Assembly: GCA_011037195.1 (NCBI GenBank)
Contig: JAAEAF010006130.1
Span: 1 to 64,000, forward strand
Origin: Triatoma infestans
Lineage: Eukaryota; Arthropoda; Insecta; Hemiptera; Reduviidae
Length of the DNA stretch: 64,000 bases
Direction of reading: 5' to 3'
In this document: positions 44,431 to 56,819 of the stretch, piece by piece
Layout: each line of letters starts with the position of its first letter
Numbering within the stretch: position 1 is the first letter of the stretch
Notes under the pieces: generated by a model
Seen by the model: the letters and a program-made list of their open reading frames with translations, nothing else
Database searches by the model: none
What the model was told of the DNA's origin: nothing
Program-made: the position numbers and the translations under genes

Positions 44431-45789
44431 TATGATTCTGATATGATTCGTCACAGTGGCACGAATGATTTTTTATTTGTATTTTTAAAATATCTATTAA
44501 ATTATGTAAATTACATTTTGTTTTTTCGTAGAAATTCTTGGATATTTTCAAAATCAATTTCAAACGTAATTTTATGCCGCACAGCGTAAATATCAGGATG
44601 TATACGGCTTGCGAGTTTATAACAAAGTTGTGTACCGAAAATTTTCAGTCCAGGACCACATTCGTGTGAATTAATTATTAGGAAAAATTTATGTTTTTCT
44701 AAAGATGAAATCGCAAATTTCTTTAATAACATGGTTAAAGTTATTAAAGGGCAAAAAAAGAAAAACTTTAAATGTTTATTTAAAAAATAAATGTAATCGA
44801 GAACAAGGTCAGATTTGTTTAAACTGGTTGTAGTGTGCTATGCGTAGATACCGTAAAATAATTGATAGAAGTTATTTTAAAATTTTTTTTTAGGAATTGT
44901 TGTGTAAGATTTTATTTTTATATTTTTGTCACATTAAACCAGGAATTGTCTTTCAGCTTGTGACACTAATCAAAATTGGTTAGCTTTGTTTACTAAAATA
45001 TCTTTTCGTTTTGTTGTTGTTTTTTTTTGTAATGTCCATTTTTGGACATTCAGGATACTGAGTTTTTGTGTGTGATTGTATTTTGGTGTTGTTATGTGTG
45101 AGTAAGGACAGAGTTATGAGGAGTTGTATATATATAGCCAATAAAAACTGTCACAAGTGCTCATACTACGAGTTCAAAGCGTATTTTATAACAGCTGAGC
45201 CTACTGTTCTAATGATATCCATAGAATGGACTTGTGACAAATAATTTAAATAAAAACATTGTTTAAACTTTGGAATTTGTTCTCTCTCATTCGTAGCGCA
45301 CAATTCACCAAAATATGCTACGATTTTTTTTTTAACTCTTATTGGGAATACAAGGAGTAATTAATTATTTCAATATCAGTTCTAATCCAGTTAAAAGGGA
45401 CGTCCAGGAGATATTTATCGAACTTTTAATAAAAATATCGCTTCTATATTGTATAAATTTCACTTTAATGAACAAAGGATTTCAAGAAAATAATAAATTG
45501 GTGCCAAAAATTGGTAATTTACTTTTTTAAATAAATCATAAATGACCAGTAAAAAAAAAAAACATTAACTACAAAATATACTGAATGGACAAATTCAAGA
45601 AATCATTGAGGTGGCAAACTATACGAAAAATGGTAAGACGTCCATTTTTCCATAGCCTATTAACCAAAAGCCTTTGTTTCAAGCCAAAGAATAAAAATGA
45701 AAATATTAAACAAAAAAATTGGAGATGATACTTGATCATATTTGTTATCTGCTTATAGCGCTGATTTATTTGAGTACTTAATTATAAGG
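44431..45789. other. Unassigned AT-rich DNA
   Basis: Lies between the two arms of the 490-bp inverted pair. Frames of 62-73 codons (44511-44732, 45342-45530) have no recognisable domain. Confidence 0.4.
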
Positions 45790-46330
45790 CCTTCCTTGAC
45801 TACATAAGACTTCTCTGGCCCAAGAGGGACCAGAGCCTCAGTCACCACAGATAACCATCTAACCCTATCTTCTCAACAAGAGTCTTCGTCTCCGCATTCG
45901 ACCTCCACCTCCGACTTGAGCGGCCAAGTCATCTTCACACGTTCCAACCACGTAAGTCTCTCTCTCCCATGTGGCATCTTTTTCAAACAGTGTTAACTTT
46001 GGAGCACTTTTCATCCATTCTACGCACTTGTCCCAGCCATTTCAATATAGTAGCCTTAACAAAGGTTATTATATCAGACCACCCTGATCTTCTAGTCGAC
46101 ATGTTTAAATCTTTACAACCATGGATGTATTTCTGCTCTTTAATATAGGCTGGAAAGACCAAACACACCTATTTCCAACAGCTAAACGAGCGGCTTTATC
46201 TATTGATACTATTCTTTGAGGTGACAACTGCCCCCAGATGCTTGAATTCTTTAACAGTGTCAATCGTAAATTTCCTCACCGGCACGTTCCAGAAAATACT
46301 TTTCCACCTAGTGCATACCAGATATCTGAT
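45790..46330 (-). pseudogene. RTE-like LINE C-terminal fragment, degenerate
   Basis: Minus-strand remnant. Translations in order: VRKFTIDTVKEFKHLGAVVT, SKNSI, a frameshift, DKAARLAVGNRCVW and SFQ. After a degenerate stretch come SGWSDIITFVKATILKWLGQ and VRRMDEKCSKVNTV. F.YLG..vt...i...i..R...gn and LrWlGHv.RM are standard C-terminal motifs of RTE and related LINE reverse transcriptases. Continuation toward 45790 is an arginine-rich degenerate segment. Multiple stops. It lies inside the 490-bp inverted pair. Confidence 0.75.
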
Positions 46331-46427
46331 TTTCTAACGTTTAAATTTAGCAATATTTAAACAATGCTGTTCCAGATGAGAAATGCTAAAATTTGTCTAG
46401 ATACTTCTGGTCAGTCAATGATCCATT

Positions 46428-46934
46428 AATATAAATATTTCATTTACTTATTATGGCACCTCTTCCATTCTGAACAATTTTAACAATGTTAAAAATTGGA
46501 GTCGGGCATAGCGCTGATATGGCTGAAATGAAGATCTTTTGTGGTATATATTTATTGATATTAGAATTGTAGGTAATAGAATGAGCAAAAAGGATGATAT
46601 GAACATAAAGACATGTTCACATTATTCAGTAATAATATCCCTAAAAGTTTACTGAACCAAATTGTTATTGGTTCAATAAGTCTCGCTGATATAGACGTTT
46701 TAATATTCGAGGACTAACTTGAATGTGGGAAGTGGTCAACTGTAGGGCGAAAGGATTAAAGAGAAGGAGGAGGTATCATGGAAATTTTAAAAATGGGAGA
46801 TTATGTAATAATTATATTTCATAATGGATAAGATAGTTTCTTTCGAACAATTCCATCATTTTCTCAGTTAAAATTATGGAGACCTGAGGATGTTTAGCAT
46901 GCTTGGTGATCCCTTGATATTCTGAAAGTATTTC
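46428..46934 (-). repeat. 490-bp inverted pair, right arm
   Basis: Inverted copy of 43609-44095, with the same outer boundary (GATATTCTGAAAGTATTTC at the right edge) and the same inner boundary (AAATATTTCATTTACTTATT). It carries a short extra segment near 46480-46495 relative to the left arm. Divergence suggests an old duplication. Confidence 0.85.
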
Positions 46935-47859
46935 TTCACCCAAAAGTGATCACTTTTGTTTATTGCGCACATATCACACGATTTAAACTTTAACTTAGTT
47001 TATATGTACTTTAGTAAATTTATTTAGATTCTATATGACTTTTGATGATACCTTATTTATCTCCCCTCCTTTGAACGTTCCAGATACCGCTGTTACATTA
47101 TTATGTTAATGATTATTTCCAAAAATTCCAAACAATACATTGTATTTGATGTGTCCGATTTATTAGTTGAATTGTAATTTCGTCTAAATGAGTGTAACAC
47201 CTCTATTCTAGTTTGAAGAAAGTTTTGCTTTTCACACTAACATTATTACTAAGTAGTACTAAGTCTTCTGGGTGGAAAATCACCATTTTCCACATCTCAT
47301 ACTACATTTTCCACATCCCTCTTAGTATTAATTTACCAAGGATGAATAGCAGCCATGATAATGTTTAGAAAGTTTTCGTAGTTTGCTATGGTAGTGAGTT
47401 TAGCGTGAGCGTATTTGTTGTGTACTTTACTATCTTGCCTCTCATTTGCTGAAGCATGGTCGTTGACTGATTATCAACACAAACTTTCAAAGCGAATTGT
47501 TGGACGAAGTGTTTTAGTGAGTACTGGTAACAGTTGGAGTGAGAAGTGATTCGCGTGAGTTTTGTGAACTGCCCCAACCAGTTCTTCACCTCTAGCTTGT
47601 CTTCCTAAATTATCTCACTCCAATACTAACGTCGTATGTCTCACGATATACTCTGCTGTCAAATAGTTACTGGGGTGAATCCATCTTCGGTCCAAATTGT
47701 TCCACTTGGTTTGAAAACTAAATTAGCTTTTAGATATTGGCAGCCCAGTATGTCTTAGCCTGCCTTAGTTTGTTGTTGGCGGCACAGTTGCGTCTTAATC
47801 TAATGATCTAATGTGGCCTTATCTAACGCATGACTACTACTGAGAGCCAGACATTTCCT
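46935..47859. other. Unassigned DNA, possibly LINE-derived at the right
   Basis: The 47340-47859 stretch follows the RNase H-like remnant on the minus strand and could be the rest of that LINE's C terminus, but I see no motif. The 67-codon frame 47386-47589 is unrecognised. Confidence 0.35.
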
Positions 47860-48260
47860 CAGTGCCCAAATAGGGCAGGTTTTTTTCAGACTGATCCATT
47901 TCCAATGCTAGCTTTGCCAATAGATCCGCCGGATACCGCAATGTTTTGGTACTCATTTAAGCACCACGTCCACACTTCGGGCTTTGAGGTTACTTATTAG
48001 ATGCCTTCCTTTTTTCAAATCGTGCGAAAACACTCCAGCAAACTCAGAGATTGATTTAATCCCGTTAGTGTATCAGAAAATAGCACGAACATTTGCTTTG
48101 AACTCTCTGATATTTTTTGCAGGGACATGAGAACAGCTTTGGCTTCACCATCGAAACTAGATACGAGCTTGCCAACTAGGACCGACAAGGACATATCAGA
48201 GATTAAATTCCGCTCTAACGTTTCTGTTACCCTCTACCGCTTAGCTTCATATGCACGTGA
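47860..48260 (-). pseudogene. LINE RNase H domain remnant, degenerate
   Basis: Minus-strand reading in order: GKLVSSFDGEAKAVLMSLQK (48131-48160 covers the DGE), FVLFSDTLTGL (around 48070), a frameshift, then VPKHCGI (47932-47952) with a decayed GN...AD segment. These correspond to the second and third acidic motifs and the W(V)PGH.G segment of the RNase H found in R1/LOA/I-type LINEs. Several stops; the zinc knuckle is not recognisable. Confidence 0.55.
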
Positions 48261-49060
48261 ACCCACATGTTAGAAGTAGCTTGTATAGTTAACGCATCCT
48301 CTAAGCTTAATCTGCCTTTAGCGCGGTTACGCTGCATATATTCGCTTTTGGGAAAGAAAGCCATTAGCCAGATTGAGTCCCAATGATTACTCCAGTTCCT
48401 TTACCTTTGCAAAAAAGAGGAACTAGGTTTTCAATGTTTACCTATAATGAGATTTTTCTAGGGTGCAACAAGAATTTATTAAGTGATATAATGTTTTATG
48501 TCATTAAATGTTCTAAGATTACTAATTTAACAGAATAGTAGTCATAGAATTTGTAATATATGCACCCCTGGTAAGAAGTTGCAGCATTTGGCAACAATTG
48601 GTAATAATGAACAGCTTCAGTGTGAACCCATAAATATCGTGACCTAGATAGAACGATGAAGTTACACTGTTCCATTCAAGTTTATTTTCATTTGTCCATC
48701 CATAAATTAGAAAGTAGAAAATTATTTCTGATTATGGAAATAAGAGATCCTTTGCGCAGAGAATAATGATTTAAAAACTGAATAGTGTTTATAGAAAATA
48801 TAAGAAAAAAAATTCCCTATATGTCTTAATAATTACAGCTAGGTGACAAGAACATGTATTGAGAATATAGATAACAAGCCATTACCAAAGCGATCCAAAA
48901 GATAACCTCCTAAGCCATCAAATATGGTTCCCTTTGTGCTGTGGTTGATTATTATATGTTGTCGTTGATAAAACTTTAGATATGTATATATACAAGTGAG
49001 TGTGTAAGCTAGACGGCACCAGTGAATAGGGGTCCCATAAAGAACTGTGTAGATGTAGTT
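48261..49060. other. Unassigned DNA
   Basis: No gene was recognised. The left part may extend the LINE remnant upstream. Confidence 0.4.
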
Positions 49061-49420
49061 AGTCCTATAATCGATGTGAGAAGGAGAGAGAATCAGAGAG
49101 AAGGGGTTTTAGAGAAATAAACGAGAATAAATGCTGAATACTGTAATGAAAGAACGCACAAATTGCAAGGCCTTTACAAGCATGTAGAAGATAGGTAGCG
49201 AGAGATATATAAAGAGACAGATTGGCTGAGTGATGAGAAGGGTAGATGGTTGCTGACTGGTTGTTAACTAGTCGTAAACTGTCCTGAACTGTGCTGTTTC
49301 GCTCTATTTATATGAATTGAACTGTCCCTTCCTAATCTTTTAACTTTTTTCATTCATTTTTGTGTTTCTCCGCTCTTCGGATCCTATGAATCTATAATGA
49401 TCCCATCGGATCCCATTACA
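49061..49420 (-). mobile_element. LTR-like sequence, copy 2 of a pair with 16.9 kb
   Basis: Minus-strand start TGTAATGGGATCC at 49420, then AGGATCCGAAGAGCGGAG, CATATAAATAGAGCG (TATA-like), CACAGTTCAGGACAGTTT, CAGTCAGCAACCA, TCTCGCTACC, CCTTGCAATTTGTGCG and an end near CTTCTCACA. Shares this order with 16735-17105. No internal retroelement region flanks either copy, so both are probably solo LTRs or fragments. Confidence 0.55.
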
Positions 49421-50859
49421 GTCCTACTTTGGAAGAGTGGCTCATTAAATGCAAAATGAAAAAAGAAAACGGTAATCTAACTTGTAATGATAAAGAAAAT
49501 TCCATTAACAGTCGAAATCATTGTATAATTAGCAAGGTCCTTGGTGCACTTCCTCGTGCATCTTTCCTGAGATCTGAATAAAGAGTAAATTAGAGCAGGT
49601 CTTGAAGAACTGAGCTTGGCCGAACCTAGAGTACCAAGGCTGTCAAAAAAAGCAAATGCTCATTCTCATAACGCTGTGGAAATCAAGACTGTCTTAAACA
49701 TTTTTATAATTGAACACTATTTGCCTTCTGAAGTCCGTAAAAATTGATTACCACTTTAGAGAATTGTTTAACCTGCAACAACTGAGCAACTTTGTTTGGC
49801 GAAGTGATTTTCGTGGAACAGCTTTGAACATTCGATATTCAAATTCACGTACAATTTTGAACAATTTAAGAGATTATTTTAAACTTTTTAAACCGCATAC
49901 AAAAATGGTGAACCCTATAATGCACATCCAGTCAGTGTATTATTTTACTATGTATATTGTATTATTTTACTTTTATTTTTATTTTCAGGCTATAGAAATT
50001 CTAATACATACTATGTTACTGGAGAAAATGTATGCCACATATGTTGTTCCCTTATCTATAAATATTAAACATAATAGAATATGATATTCATGCAACAATT
50101 TATCGTTGTATAAAATAAAAAAAAAAAACGTTATTACGCTTGCATATGTTATAAAAGATTAACATTTTGTTGTATTTTATTATTCTTATTTTTATTTTAA
50201 TATTTAGTGCGATTCTGAAACATGCAAAGGGGTCATTGACTGTTGTCCAATGATTTTGTACGTGACATACAACTGGTAGCACAATATATAAAATTAAAAT
50301 GTATTTATTGCAATTAATATAATTAATAAAATTCCTTCCTGAATACAATAAATCTTATGTTTCATTAGTGTCAACTAAGAGGTTAATTATAAATTTGTAT
50401 AATAAGTAAAAAGTTCTTTTTGTCCATTAATTTTAATAACTTTAAAAGAAAAAACGTTGCATTGAAACAAAAATAAGGTCATGCAATAGAATTATTTGAA
50501 TAATCTGTTTAAATAGAAGAACAATTTGTTTGGAAAGTATCTGTATCATGCGTCCACCTCTGGATAATATAGCCGCTTATTATTATGGATATTAAATGGT
50601 GCATGTAGAAATAAATAAATAAAAAAATGTAGCCGCTTGCAGCCAATGAATGGCTTTGTCCGGTCGCATAACAAGAATAATAGTGGACGTTATATGCAAC
50701 TTGTACTCCTTTTAAAATAACTTTTCTTGTAAAAGGGAATGAACTGTTTCTCCCCACTCCCCTATAATCTTGTTTTTCCTGTTTTCAGCCAGCACGTAAA
50801 AGCTACTTTATTATTCCTGTTGGCATATCTTGTCAGATCCTACCCTATCAATTCCGTAC
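49421..50859. other. Unassigned AT-rich DNA
   Basis: A 124-codon plus-strand frame (49710-50084) is rich in F/Y/I from AT composition and shows no domain; not called. No shared repeat was recognised. Confidence 0.45.
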
Positions 50860-51310
50860 ACCTTAATTAATGTAGCAGGAGTGATGGGGGATGTTTGGTT
50901 GGAGTACATACAATCTGGCACTGAACTCACAATCTATACTTTAAGATTTACTTAGAGAGGAGAAAGAGTATATGGAGGGAGAGTGGCCGGGCGATAGGAT
51001 AAAGTAGAATGATTTAGCTTTGGCTAATGTGAGTCACACTTGAAAGGTGAAATGGCCAGTTAGAACTCTTGCTTGTGGCTAGCTTGGTAATACTTACATC
51101 AAGTTTGATGTTAAAACTTGTTAACTCGTCAGAATTGATCTTGTGACTGATTCATTCAAAGTTTATCTGGTTAGGGATCGTCAAGTCCTCAGATGGTCGT
51201 CTTTTTATTCCATTTCTCTGATTGCTTGTGAAGACTTCTAGGTGGGAGATTTGCTATCCATAGTTGACGTGAACTTGAAGGCACAAAGGTAGCGACTGGA
51301 TGCGGATGCC
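50860..51310 (-). mobile_element. LTR-like sequence, copy 2 of a pair with 29.0 kb
   Basis: On the minus strand: CCTTCAAGTTCACGTC, CTCCCACCTAG, AAAGACGACCATCTGAGGAC, a middle CACATTAGCC region, CCATATACTCTTTC (TATA-like), CTCCTCTCTAAG and AGATTGTGAGTTCAGTGCCA (50915-50934). Order matches 28810-29310. Ends are undefined. Confidence 0.4.
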
Positions 51311-51745
51311 TAGTGAACTACTGAGGTTAGGTTTTGTTGGTCAAATTCAGTGGTAATCAGTTCCATTATATTAAGATCCGTACAACAATAGTTGCATTAG
51401 ATGTGCTCTAGAAGGGTCATTATTAATGCAACTTATTACAAGGTCTAATGTTTGTTCTCTCTCCTTGCCTTACTTATAGCTGTTGGATCCAGTCACTAAA
51501 CCAATTGAATCAACAATCTGTCCGACAATCCTGTTCAACGAGATCTGCGTTCAACTATCAGTTTTGAGGTTCACCTATTAATAAGAATTATAATTTATAA
51601 AAAAGAAAGAACTTGTAAGTGACAAATGCTGCAATCCGATCGGTGAGAAGGCTAGAAAATGCAGATTGGATATGACTATGCTCTGGATACAAACCAGCTG
51701 ATCAGCAAAGTTTTTATAGCAGCGTTGAAGTATATGGTTGCCAAA
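51311..51745. other. Unassigned DNA
   Basis: No gene or shared repeat was recognised. Confidence 0.4.
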
Positions 51746-51800
51746 AATAAAAAATCGGATGTGAAACACTCACAATCTTTTCTCTCACTCCACTTTGCAT
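51746..51800 (-). repeat. Family A repeat, 3'-end fragment
   Basis: AAAAAATCGGATGTGAAACA, CTCACAATCTTTTCTCTCAC: the last about 50 bp of Family A on the minus strand, cut at the edge of the palindrome. Confidence 0.7.
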
Positions 51801-51803
51801 AGT

Positions 51804-52537
51804 CTCTAGTTTATCTAACTCTTTGTATAACGCTTCTCTTGTAATCATTTATTGGTTTAATTACACTAATAGCTCAATTGCTGTTGCGAGAAACTAGATA
51901 TTGATTGAATTTGCTCATGCATAGATTTCCAGCTTTATGAATTTCATATTAAATTATTTCTTTCAATACTTTGTGGACTGTGCCAAATACATGAAATTAA
52001 GAACAATATAATGAATAGCTAGAAACTCCATGTCAAAGAAAAGTTTTTTAACTGTATATTATGAATTACTTCGAGAAAATTTTGTCAGTGTTTAACATCA
52101 ATTTTATTTTGTTCCATTAGTATAAACGGCCAAATACTAAATTATTTACATTGGCATTTCTGCCTAATTCTCTTTTGCCTTCTCTTTCAACAATGGAACG
52201 AAAAATTCAGAGTTTTCTCCTTATAGTTCCTTTATACTTTGATATAGTAAATAATAAGTTAGAAATAACTTGATTTTTTTCATTTTTTCCTGTTAATTTT
52301 TATTGCAAAATTTGATAATTAATAAAATACTTATGGAGGGAAAATTAGTCAAAAAATTTTTTTTCAAAAAAAGTAATTAGCTATAAATAATTAACCAGTC
52401 ACAGCATAGAAAAGAAGGTGTGAAATGTGAGTTTATGTTAGGCCAATCAGAAATTTAGAATTATCATGTTGACCACGCCCACATTTTACATCTTTACTTC
52501 TACACTGTGATTGGTTAATTATTTACAGCTAATTATT

Positions 52538-52570
<33 letters not shown>

Positions 52571-53135
52571 CAGAATTCGTTGACCTATTTTCCCTTCCTA
52601 AGTATTTCATAAATTTCAAATTTTGCAATTTTTTTTTTTTTTAATAATAAAACTGCAATATCAAGTTATTTATAACATAATAATTACTGTTTTATAATAA
52701 TTAATGTGAGCTATAAAGAGAAAACTCTGAATTTTAATTTCATTGTTGAAGGAGATGACAAAAGAGAATTAGGCAGAAATGAACGAACGTACAATTGTAA
52801 GTCTGCCATTTTGTATTTCGCCATTTACACTAATGGAACAAAATAAAATTGATGTTAAACACAGACAAAATTTTATCCCATGAATTCATAATATTCAGTT
52901 AAAAAAGTTTTCTTAGACATGGTGTTTTTAGCTATTCACTATATTGTTCTTGATTTTATGTCGGTGAAGCAGTCTTCAAAATAATGAAAGAATACTATAA
53001 AGTAATGTGCGCATGAGCTTATTCGATCAAAATCTAGTTTCTCGCAACAACATAAAAAAAAAGGAATCGTACAAATTATTAGTGCAATTAAACCAATAAA
53101 TTATGGCTAATAAGAAGAAGCGTCATAAATTAGAG
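51804..53135. mobile_element. 1.3-kb palindromic (foldback-like) element
   Basis: Left arm 51804 to about 52437 and right arm about 52475-53135 are diverged inverted complements with a spacer of about 40 bp. Paired blocks from outside in: CTCTAGTTTAT / ATAAATTAGAG; TTATTGGTTTAATT / AATTAAACCAATAA; GTTGCGAGAAACTAGAT / ATCTAGTTTCTCGCAAC; TGTTTAACATCAATTTTATT / AATAAAATTGATGTTAAACA; TCTGCCTAATTCTC / GAGAATTAGGCAGA; AATAATTAACCAGTCACAG / CTGTGATTGGTTAATTATT. A-run 52543-52570. No transposase is present. The outermost sequence on both sides is Family A 3' end, so the true ends need checking. Confidence 0.75.
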
Positions 53136-54005
53136 TTCTGGTGTGAAACACTCACACAACTTCTTATTACTTCAGTTTACAAAACTGTAATTGACAAATT
53201 TTACAGTTAGTATACCAAATTTAATGAAATTCGTCGGTTTTTTTTTTTTTATGGAAAAAATCACGAAAACTGACAAACTGTTCAGTAAAATAGCACTTCC
53301 TGTTTGCTGATTTTCTTGAAACATAACCTTACCACTCCCCGAAAAGCCCCCTTAAATGAGTTTACCCGGAGAAATGATACAAATAAAAGTTGTAGCTCTT
53401 TATATGTGTAGTTTACATAGTTCAAAGGAAATCTTTGAAGCCGTTTTAGAGAAAATAGCAGAAAAATGGAGAAGAATACTTTTTAGTAAAAACGCACTTC
53501 CGGTCATCTTATTTTTTTCAAACTCGGGATTTCAACATTATATTTATATCTAATTAATATTATTTAGATGATAGAATTTTTTAATAAACTGAAATAGTGC
53601 TTTAGAGGAAAATACAACCCCTCCTATCGCGTAAAAGTACTCTTAATTGAATTTTTCCCGGAGAAATGTATGAAATAAAAGTTGTAGATGTTTGCATGTG
53701 TATTATATCAAGTTTAAAGAAAATCGTTAGACTCATTTTTTGACAAAATTTGAATAAAGTGAGAAAACTATTCTGTAAAGTGGTACTTCCGGTTTAGGAA
53801 TTTTGACAGATAACTTACTGCCGTATCCCATGGTGATACTTAAATGGCATATCAAGTATGAACTTCCGGCGATTTTTTTGACACACCCACACCCACACAC
53901 ACACATCGTTTTCTAAAAACCACTTTTTTGGATTCAGGGGACTTTAAAACGTGTATTTCCGGTGAAAACTCGATATGGAAAATTCGACACGATTACGAAG
54001 AGTAA
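53136..54005 (-). repeat. Family A repeat, copy with internal deletion
   Basis: Minus-strand copy beginning (plus coordinates) CTGGTGTGAAACACTCACAC and ending CGACACGATTACGAAGAG. One module is shortened: after CTGATTTTCTTGAAAC the sequence jumps to CATAACCTTACCACTCCC. The terminal actttctcttactcc is reduced. CA run at about 53885-53904. Confidence 0.8.
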
Positions 54006-54333
54006 AAATAACCGAATTTTTAAGACCATTTTTTTCTGTATTTACTACAACACGGTGAATAAGAGAATGTAGTGGGTTCAAGCATGTGTTAAATATTTCA
54101 ATACGACAGCTAAGGTATTCTGTTTAAAAGAATATTAAATTTCAGGAATTTTCTATTGAAAAAAAATAGAAGGAAGTTGAGATGGCTGGTGATTTTACTT
54201 AAAAAAATTGAAAAAAAAAAAAATCAAAATGAAAACAAAATTATTAAATTTATTACATTAATTAATTTCACTTGTTTTATTTAAAATTTATGTTAAAAAA
54301 GAATTTTGTAATTATGTATTGTTTGTCCAGGAT

Positions 54334-55310
54334 TACTTTTCTTACTCCTAGTAAGAGGAAGTATTGTAAGCGTGTCAAATTTTCGATATCGAGTTTTCAC
54401 CGGAAATATCCGTTTTGAGCTCCCCTGAGTCCAAAAAAGTGGTTTTTAGCAAATGTTCTTTGTGTATGTGTGTATGTATGTATGTATGTGAAGAGCATAG
54501 CTCAAAAACGAAAAATCGTAGAAAGTTCAAACTTGATATTCCGTTTAGGTATCATCATGGCATCTGAGGTCAGCGGTCAAAATTCCTCAACCGAAAGAAC
54601 CACTTTACTAAATGATTTTTTCACTTTTTTGTGTTTCTCTCAAAAATGGTTCCGACGATTTTCTACAAACTTTTTCTGTCAACTATACATACAAAGAGCT
54701 ACAACATTTCTCTGGGAAAATTCATTTAAGGGTAGTTATGGGGGAGGGGTGTTAGGTTTTCATCTAAAGTGCTATTTTAGTTTTATTAAACAATTCTATC
54801 TTTTAAATATTGTTAATTACAATTGAATATGTTGTTGAAATTCCGAGTTTCAAAAAAATCGGATAACCGGATGTGCGTTTACATAACCACTTTACTGAAT
54901 GATTTTTTCGCTTTTTCGCGATTTTCTCAAAAATGTCGCGCCACGATTTTCTTAAAACTTCCTATATAAACTAAACAAACATTCAATGTCTACAACTTTT
55001 ATTTAAACCATTTCTCTGGGAAAATTCATTTAAAGGCACTTTGGAGGGGTGGTGGGGTTATGTTTTTCTCTAAAGTGCTATCATAGTTGATGATATAATT
55101 CTATCATCCAAACAAAATTAATTAGAAATAAATAGATGGCCAAAATTCCGAGTTTAAAGATAATTAGTAAACCGGAAGTGCGCGTTTATTGAACAGTTTT
55201 TTCAGTTTCCGACGAATTCCATTAAATTTGGTACACAAACTATAAAATTTGTCAATCATAATTTTGAGAACTGAAGTAAGAGAAAGTTGTGTGAGTGTTT
55301 CACACCAGAT
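54334..55310 (+). repeat. Family A repeat, full-length copy
   Basis: Starts ACTTTTCTTACTCCTAGTAA, then TTTTCACCGGAAATATCCG, (TATG)n at 54466-54487, modules starting at about 54585 (CCGAAAGAACC), 54868 (CCGGATGTGCG) and 55172 (CCGGAAGTGCG), and the subterminal GAAGTAAGAGAAAGT plus GTTTCACACCAGA end followed by a T-run. It faces away from the minus-strand copy ending at 54005. A 118-codon frame (54470-54826) spans 5' region and module 1 but is closed in the other copies. Confidence 0.88.
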
Positions 55311-56819
55311 TTTTTTTTTTTTTTAATATTTTATTTTAAATTGATGAATGTTAAAATTTAAATTAGTGGCGTCTGGATGAATATATATGTATATGTATGT
55401 TGTATATATAGTTGACAGTGTTAAATCTCCCTTGAGGAATTCATCCTACACACCATAACTGTGTCATTACTCCAGAGGCCACACTTCCCGTTCTTGTCCT
55501 TTCATTTCCCCAAAGATTTAATATTTAATGACAGGTAAGATTTCCAAATTGTTGATGCCCAGATTTCAATGCAACATAGTCATAATTTAATAGCATAAGG
55601 CTGGCAAATTAAGAATTATAGCTCTTTTTCAATAATATTGTATCCCTGTATAACTATAACTCTCGCAAGATATTGACGACCTTAAAACACAATTTTTTTC
55701 TTTGTAATTGTGTTATAGATCCCTAGGTTTTGTTTATACATAGAATGCTGTCTTGTACGATGTGTGTGCATGTGTTTGGTCGGGGGCGTACCTGTTAGTA
55801 CACTAAACTCAATTAGTTGCATAAATCAACTACCACTGGCAGGCACTGTATTGTGTGAATGTTGGAAGGTGGTTAGCATTAGAGTTGTTCATGTTGTTAC
55901 GCTCGAATGTCCCCGCAAGAATGCTAGGATTCCTGAAGAAGTGGCTGACCCACTTTTTTCCTAAGGGGTGGTTATATTTGTGTTGTTAATACGGGTTCAT
56001 TGTTCATTCATTGGTTATTGTTATCGAAAATATTCGACAACTTCTGTTGTTCTCGCTCAGTTTCTTCAGTAATTGGCATATTAATCGTATTAATTAGTAT
56101 TAATTAACAACGAAAAACTTATTATTATTTCGTTATACTTAAGTTTCGGTATACTTCAAGTGCAATATACTTTACCATTTATTAATAATAATACTAATTA
56201 ATTACTTAATTTATATCTCTTTTGAATATAAAAAGTCAAATATTTCTCTAGTAAAATATGCAGTTAGTTGAAAAGAACAAAATACAGAATATCTGAACCA
56301 TTAATAAAGCTAGAATGAAGAGGTTCTTAATCTAAAACAGTGGTTCTGTTAGAATGGGCAAAGGGGTTTAAAAAAAAAAAAGGAGGGGTTCAATTTTAGC
56401 CGTTGAACGGGACTCCACTCTAACTCTTATCCTCTTTCAGCTGTTACTAATCTAAAAACCTTTATCAAAATTATTGTTCTGTGTGACGTAATCAGCCCTA
56501 ACTATTGTTCTCTTCATTTAATATACAATGGTTTGTATTTTCCATTTCTTTGGGAAATTGTCTTCTTTTTTTTGTCCTCTTTTATCTAAGTTAACTTAAA
56601 AGGAGCCTCACTCATTTGAAATTTATGTTCATATTTATTTCATTAATTTTATTTTCTATTGCTTTGATTATTCAGTTAGTATGTGAACATTTGTAGTTTT
56701 TTCATCGAGAAATATGGAACCCAAAGTTAGTCAATTGGTTTATGCTTTCAGAAATAATACTGAAATTGGAGTGCTGAAGAATTACCTAATCTTATTGTTA
56801 TTTTGTTTATGCAGAGTCA
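55311..56819. other. Unassigned DNA
   Basis: No gene or shared repeat was recognised; the 66-codon frame at 55764-55964 lacks recognisable content. Confidence 0.4.

Noticed and set aside
49710..50084. 124-codon plus-strand open frame
   Set aside because: Composition follows the AT-rich background, with no domain, no signal sequence and no homologous copy in the window.
54470..54826. 118-codon frame in Family A, similar in wording to a frame at 601-852
   Set aside because: The resemblance comes from shared repeat DNA. Other full copies have stops and frameshifts at different places, so there is no sign of protein conservation.
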